Assembly (NCBI RefSeq): GCF_001898575.1 | Contig: NZ_MKUD01000088.1 | Coordinates: forward strand, 1 to 64,000 | From: Spirosoma sp. 48-14 | Lineage (GTDB): Bacteria > Bacteroidota > Bacteroidia > Cytophagales > Spirosomataceae | DNA length: 64,000 nt | Direction of reading: 5' to 3' | In this document: positions 60,135-64,000 of the stretch, one piece after another | Numbering within the stretch: the first letter of the stretch is position 1 | Layout: each line of letters opens with the position of its first letter | Made by a program: the position numbers and the translations under genes | The notes under the pieces: model-generated | The model's database searches: none | Seen by the model: only the letters and a program-made list of their open reading frames with translations | What the model was told of the DNA's origin: nothing

Positions 60135-61517
60135 ATGGCTTCGGTAACCTTCCGCTTTATCCAGAACGAAACCGTCAGAGACGACGGCACACAGTTGGTA
60201 CTGCTACGCATTACCTACCAGCGCAAGCATAAATACATCGGTACGGGGGTGTACCTGCGCGAGAAACATTTTAACCCGGATGCAACCAAAGATAAAGAAA
60301 ACTGGGTACGCAAATCCTACGGCACCGCCGATGCCGTCAATACCCAGAACGGCATATTAAAAGCGTGGCTGGATAGGGGAGAGGCCGCCAAAAAGCGGCT
60401 GACCGAAATCGGCCAGCCCTTTACGGCTGACGACGTAAAGCAGCGCATCGAACAGACTTCCAGCGATTCGCTGGCCGCTTTTATCCGTCATGCCATTCAG
60501 CGGTATCGTGACCGGGGGCAGGAAGGAACGGCCAATAATCAGGAGTACTACCTACGGGCCTTGTGCCGCTTTATGGGGCTCGACCCCAAAACGGGGGACT
60601 TTACGATTTATCAGCTTTCACCCCAGCTAATGGAAGACTTTGAAACGTACCTGTTGACGAAAGAAACCAGTCGTAAGGGGTCAACCGATGCCAGCCGTAG
60701 AAATTCGACATCCGAGAAGCTGCGTAAATTGCATCAGTACATTCGTGCCTTTATCGTTAAGCATAAACTGCCCGACGAACTGGACCCGCTCCGGGGGCGA
60801 ATCTTTGAGAGTGCGCCAACGCGCCGGGTGCAACTCAGCGAAGCCGAAGTAATGATTCTGGCAGCGGCCAAATTGCCGACTCAGACTAAAGGCGAATGCA
60901 CGCTGAACAATGCCCGAAATATTTATCTGTGCAGTTATTTTCTGCATGGCCTCCGGGCGCGGGATTTGATCATGGCACGGGTATCGCAGCTCACAACCGA
61001 ATGGCAGATCGTTGATAATGTGCCGGTGCGTAAGTACCGCTTTATGACGACGGCTTTGAAAACAGATAAGACGAAATATATCTACGTCGAGGACGAAATC
61101 CTGCCGATTCTGCTGGACTATGCAACGAACAAAGAGCCGGACGATTTTTTGTTTCCGTTTCTAAAAACGAGACATAAGCACCTTGACGATGTGAAACTTA
61201 AAAACAAGGCCAAGAGTCAGAACATCATTATCAATGGATGCCTGAAAACGATTGCTGAAACCTTGAAGATCAATAAGCCGATCTATATGCACTCGGCCCG
61301 GCACACGTTTGCGGATATGCTCATGGAAGAAACGGGCGATATTCGACTCCTACAGGCGTCACTTGATCACTCCGAAATCAGCACGACCGAACGCTATTTT
61401 TCCAGGGGCGTTAAACAGTCGCTCACCGATAAGGCGAACAGTTTGTACCGTCGTCAGGCTGCAACCCGTTCGCAGATAACCGACCTCGATAGTGAAACTT
61501 TACTGAAACAATACTGA
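60135..61517 (+). CDS. int: Tyrosine recombinase (integrase)
   Basis: 460 aa, Bacteroidota-type integrase with N-terminal arm-binding and SAM-like core domains. Catalytic set: R274 (GLRARDL), K309 (TALKTDK), H386-x-x-R389 (HSARH), H412 (LDHSE) and nucleophile Y421 (TTERYF). It lies 6 bp after the repressor gene and about 110 bp from the right repeat, so it is expressed with the repressor. It would join attP to the mrp-nfuA spacer. Confidence 0.92.
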   Translation: MASVTFRFIQNETVRDDGTQLVLLRITYQRKHKYIGTGVYLREKHFNPDATKDKENWVRKSYGTADAVNTQNGILKAWLDRGEAAKKRLTEIGQPFTADDVKQRIEQTSSDSLAAFIRHAIQRYRDRGQEGTANNQEYYLRALCRFMGLDPKTGDFTIYQLSPQLMEDFETYLLTKETSRKGSTDASRRNSTSEKLRKLHQYIRAFIVKHKLPDELDPLRGRIFESAPTRRVQLSEAEVMILAAAKLPTQTKGECTLNNARNIYLCSYFLHGLRARDLIMARVSQLTTEWQIVDNVPVRKYRFMTTALKTDKTKYIYVEDEILPILLDYATNKEPDDFLFPFLKTRHKHLDDVKLKNKAKSQNIIINGCLKTIAETLKINKPIYMHSARHTFADMLMEETGDIRLLQASLDHSEISTTERYFSRGVKQSLTDKANSLYRRQAATRSQITDLDSETLLKQY

Positions 61518-61626
61518 AACAAAGCACGAAACCGGACGAAAACTAACTTTTCGATAATTGAGATAACTGTCTGTTATTCAATAAATACGAAAAGAATGGT
61601 TTCGCCTGGTTTCGCTTATATAACTG

Positions 61627-61639
61627 TACGGTAAATTTA
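61627..61639. repeat. attR: Candidate right attachment-site core
   Basis: TACGGTAAATTTA, identical to 7283-7295. It lies 15 bp beyond the mrp stop codon, between mrp and the integrase gene. Confidence 0.65.
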
Positions 61640-61654
61640 TATGTTCTATGCGAT

Positions 61655-62758
61655 TTATGCAACCTGTACCCGTTCGGTTCGGTCAAGGCTTGCATTTCGG
61701 ATGGCCACCTGTTGAGCCAATGCTTCGGCAGCTGATCGGAAAGCTTCGCTGGCAATGGGCTCGCCAACACTAATGGCTGGTCGACCTTCATCGCCCGCTT
61801 CCCGAATTCCCTGTACTAATGGAATCTGTCCTAACAGCGGTACACTAAATTGATTAGCGAGATGTTGTCCGCCACCTTTTCCGAAAATATAATATTGGTG
61901 ATCCGGTAATTCAGCAGGAGTAAAGTACGACATATTCTCGATAACCCCCAGCACAGGTACATTGATCTGTGGTTGACGGAACATAGCCAGACCTTTAGTA
62001 GCATCAGCCAGTGCCACTTTTTGCGGGGTCGTTACAATGATTGCCCCCGTTACCGGGACCGTCTGTACTAGCGTCAGGTGAATATCACCCGTACCAGGCG
62101 GCAGATCGATCAGTAAGTAGTCTAATTCGCCCCAGTCGGCATCCGAGAAAAATTGCTGCAAGGCACGCCCGGCCATGGTTCCACGCCAGATGATTGCCTG
62201 TTGTGGGTCGACTAAAAAGCCCATCGACAGCATTTTAATGCCAAATTGCTGAACCGGCTCCATTTTTGTCTGCCCATCGACCTGAAAAATACGCGGTTGG
62301 ATATTTTCAGCACCAAACATGGTCGGCATGGATGGGCCGTAAATATCAGCATCAATGATACCGACCTTAGCGCCGGATTTATGCAGGGCAATCGCCAGAT
62401 TTGCCGTAACGGTCGATTTGCCGACTCCTCCTTTTCCCGATGAAACAGCAATGATATTCTTAACACCTGGGAGGGTAGGAGCGTTTGCTCGAGTCGAGGT
62501 TACGTCCGATTTCATATCGACTGTCACCTGAATATCGGCTCCAATGTGCGTATGAATGGTGTCTTCGCAGCGTTTACGAATAACTTCCTTGAGGGGGCAG
62601 GCGGGGGTAGTTAGTACGACGGTGAAACGAACGGAGCCAATGCCCAGGGTTACGTCGCGGACCATGTTGAGCGAAACAATATCGCGCTTTAAATCTGGTT
62701 CTTCAACGGTGCTCAACGCCCGCAGAACGGCTTCTTGTGATAATCGATAATCGGACAT
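61655..62758 (-). CDS. Mrp/ApbC Fe-S cluster carrier ATPase
   Basis: 367 aa from ATG 62758. N-terminal MIP18/DUF59 domain (about 1-80, with TPACPL at C54), then the deviant Walker A GKGGVGKST (108-116) of the ParA/MinD family and IVTTPQKVALAD in the middle. The usual C-terminal CxxC pair of Mrp proteins is not seen: the matching region reads ENMSYFTPAELPDHQYYIFGKGG. It carries Fe-S clusters to apoenzymes. Before insertion it was probably upstream of nfuA. Confidence 0.88.
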   Translation of the reverse strand: MSDYRLSQEAVLRALSTVEEPDLKRDIVSLNMVRDVTLGIGSVRFTVVLTTPACPLKEVIRKRCEDTIHTHIGADIQVTVDMKSDVTSTRANAPTLPGVKNIIAVSSGKGGVGKSTVTANLAIALHKSGAKVGIIDADIYGPSMPTMFGAENIQPRIFQVDGQTKMEPVQQFGIKMLSMGFLVDPQQAIIWRGTMAGRALQQFFSDADWGELDYLLIDLPPGTGDIHLTLVQTVPVTGAIIVTTPQKVALADATKGLAMFRQPQINVPVLGVIENMSYFTPAELPDHQYYIFGKGGGQHLANQFSVPLLGQIPLVQGIREAGDEGRPAISVGEPIASEAFRSAAEALAQQVAIRNASLDRTERVQVA

Positions 62759-62815
62759 TCCGGGAAATGGATAATGAATAATGCATACGGCAATAATCAA
62801 TCGGCGCGACGGCCA

Positions 62816-63814
62816 TTAATCATTGAACAGTATACATTTTTCTAAACGCCCACGTACGTCAGCCAGTTCCGCCGACACATCGATTCGGTTCGATAATGTT
62901 TCTAATTGTGACAGTAACTTTCTCAGAAATACCTGGTGGGCTGGACTCGTTTCACCATACAATGGCCGATGAGCTAGTGATTTACTTATCTGCGTCCATT
63001 CTGCTACAAAATGGCGTAGTTCGGTATCAAAAGCACTGTCAACAAACTTTTCGAAAATATACGCCTGCGCCTGCGCGTTTGGGTGAATTAGGTCGGCTTC
63101 GTAAAAACGGTAATCACGCAGATCGTCTATCATTAATTCGTAGGCTGGAAAATACACGATCCAGTTGTTCCATATGGTAAGCTCATGGGCAATAACGCGG
63201 AGTGTCGATTTACTGACATTGTTCAGAGGAAGGGTATCGCGTGTGTGACGGACTGGGCTTACAGTAAGTACGATTTTGAGAGAAGAATTGGCTTTATGTA
63301 GCGTTTTCATCAATCGGGTCATATCGTCACGCAGGTGGTCGATCTGATAAAGGTACTTCTCGAACAATTGCCCCGGCATTTTGTGGCAGTTGGCAACCAC
63401 TTTTCCCGTTTCAATATGCCTGTAGACGACCGCCGAACCTAAGGTGAGAAACAGGAAGTCTGCTTTTTGAATGGCTTCGGCTGTAGTTCTCAGGCAGTTC
63501 ATCAATTTGATGCGCAGGTCATCCTGGCTATTCGCCCAGAGCGATGAATGGAAATCGTAATGAAACCAAACGCCATCCCGTTCGACATACCGATTTTCGT
63601 CTGGTCTATTTCCATGCAAAGCCATCGTCAATAGCTTAGCCATCGATACCGGATTGAAAATGGTGCCAAATGGATTGTTCAATACGGTAAGTTTATGATC
63701 GGCCAGGCGACTTCCTATTACTTCCGCAAAGCAGGAGCCAAGGGTTACAATTCGGCTCTTCAGACCAATGCGATAGGGGAGGATTTCGGGCGAAAAATCA
63801 GTATGAAGTTTCAT
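62816..63814 (-). CDS. GSCFA-domain protein
   Basis: 332 aa. The family signature GSCFA is at residues 26-30 and an SGNH-hydrolase-like plan follows (LTLGSAVVYRH, then LTVSPVRHTRD and DLIHPNAQAQAYIF). GSCFA proteins are Bacteroidota enzymes of unproven substrate, probably esterases. It is 57 bp upstream of mrp on the same strand. Confidence 0.85.
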   Translation of the reverse strand: MKLHTDFSPEILPYRIGLKSRIVTLGSCFAEVIGSRLADHKLTVLNNPFGTIFNPVSMAKLLTMALHGNRPDENRYVERDGVWFHYDFHSSLWANSQDDLRIKLMNCLRTTAEAIQKADFLFLTLGSAVVYRHIETGKVVANCHKMPGQLFEKYLYQIDHLRDDMTRLMKTLHKANSSLKIVLTVSPVRHTRDTLPLNNVSKSTLRVIAHELTIWNNWIVYFPAYELMIDDLRDYRFYEADLIHPNAQAQAYIFEKFVDSAFDTELRHFVAEWTQISKSLAHRPLYGETSPAHQVFLRKLLSQLETLSNRIDVSAELADVRGRLEKCILFND

Positions 63815-64000
63815 ACTTTCTTAACAAATAAACACCCTGTTTAGGTCCGTTTATAGTTAAAAATATGCCTTCTTTAGTTGCTGATAATCAATGGGTAAGG
63901 CTAAAAAAGAAGCTATCCTTACTGAGTGTTTTATGGAACACAGCGTAGCAACTTTACCCTGCTAGAGCAATAAAAGAAGGGCCCGCATTGTCGTTCGACA
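63815..64000. other. Right-end intergenic sequence
   Basis: 186 bp upstream of the GSCFA gene. It should hold the promoter for the leftward GSCFA-mrp string. The last 25 bases (AAGAAGGGCCCGCATTGTCG...) look like the first arm of a terminator hairpin belonging to a gene beyond the window. No ORF is supported. Confidence 0.4.

Larger units (their letters stand above)
7283..61639. mobile_element. Prophage, about 54.3 kb, tailed-phage type
   Basis: Bounded by the 13-bp direct repeats. Inside are terminase, portal, scaffold, capsid, tape measure, fibre and lysis genes, a replication module, a repressor region and a tyrosine integrase next to the right end. All virion genes are open and long, so the prophage looks intact. 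The long tape measure and a tube-like tail protein without a sheath gene suggest a siphovirus. The shared palindrome GTAATATTAATATTAC is found throughout this interval and not in the flanks. Confidence 0.85.

Overview
The window is chromosomal DNA of a Bacteroidota bacterium, most likely a Cytophagales member of the Spirosoma type. This is inferred from GSCFA, DUF4468 and IorAB-type proteins, promoters of the TTG / TAnnTTTG form, and start sites without Shine-Dalgarno sequences. An apparently intact prophage of about 54.3 kb is inserted in it.

Host left flank (1-7282): the 3' end of a 5S rRNA and its terminator, an isoquinoline-1-oxidoreductase-type molybdenum hydroxylase pair (iorA, iorB), a small ABM-like protein, a secreted protein, a Gfo/Idh/MocA oxidoreductase, a large D-Ala-D-Ala-ligase-like ATP-grasp protein and an NfuA-type Fe-S scaffold. 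Host right flank (61640-64000): Mrp/ApbC Fe-S carrier ATPase and a GSCFA protein. mrp and nfuA point the same way and flank the prophage. A 13-bp direct repeat (7283-7295 and 61627-61639) marks the likely att sites, so the phage appears to have split a GSCFA-mrp-nfuA gene string.

Prophage layout: (a) 7.4-11.8 kb, leftward: a CobS/MoxR-like AAA ATPase, a VWA-like partner and four unknown genes. (b) 12.0-43.7 kb, rightward: ParB-like protein, an ABC-ATPase joined to a GNAT domain by a probable -1 frameshift, terminase subunits, tail genes with an 1813-aa tape measure, portal, scaffold, capsid, a CHAP lysin with membrane and lipoprotein partners, tail fibres, and an overlapping spanin-like pair. 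(c) 43.7-44.75 kb: a DUF4468 cargo gene and a separate structured-RNA unit containing an odd tRNA-like element. (d) 44.76-59.0 kb, leftward: many small overlapping genes plus replication and DNA metabolism (VRR-NUC nuclease, ASCH-like protein, phage beta clamp, replication initiator containing an iteron origin, C5 methyltransferase, MazG-like protein, RDF-like protein, PD-(D/E)XK exonuclease, Xis-like and Cro-like proteins). (e) 59.1-61.5 kb, rightward: a two-HTH repressor with a dead S24 domain, and a tyrosine integrase.

The most striking feature is a 16-bp perfect palindrome, GTAATATTAATATTAC. It or a close variant occurs about 14 times across the prophage, nearly always between genes, and I saw none in the host flanks. 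In most cases it lies in the spacer of a Bacteroidota-type promoter, immediately before the -7 box. It therefore looks like a prophage-wide operator that lets one repressor hold early, late, RNA and replication promoters together. A second notable feature is a set of seven 22-bp iterons with an AT-rich tract inside the initiator gene, which is probably the replication origin.
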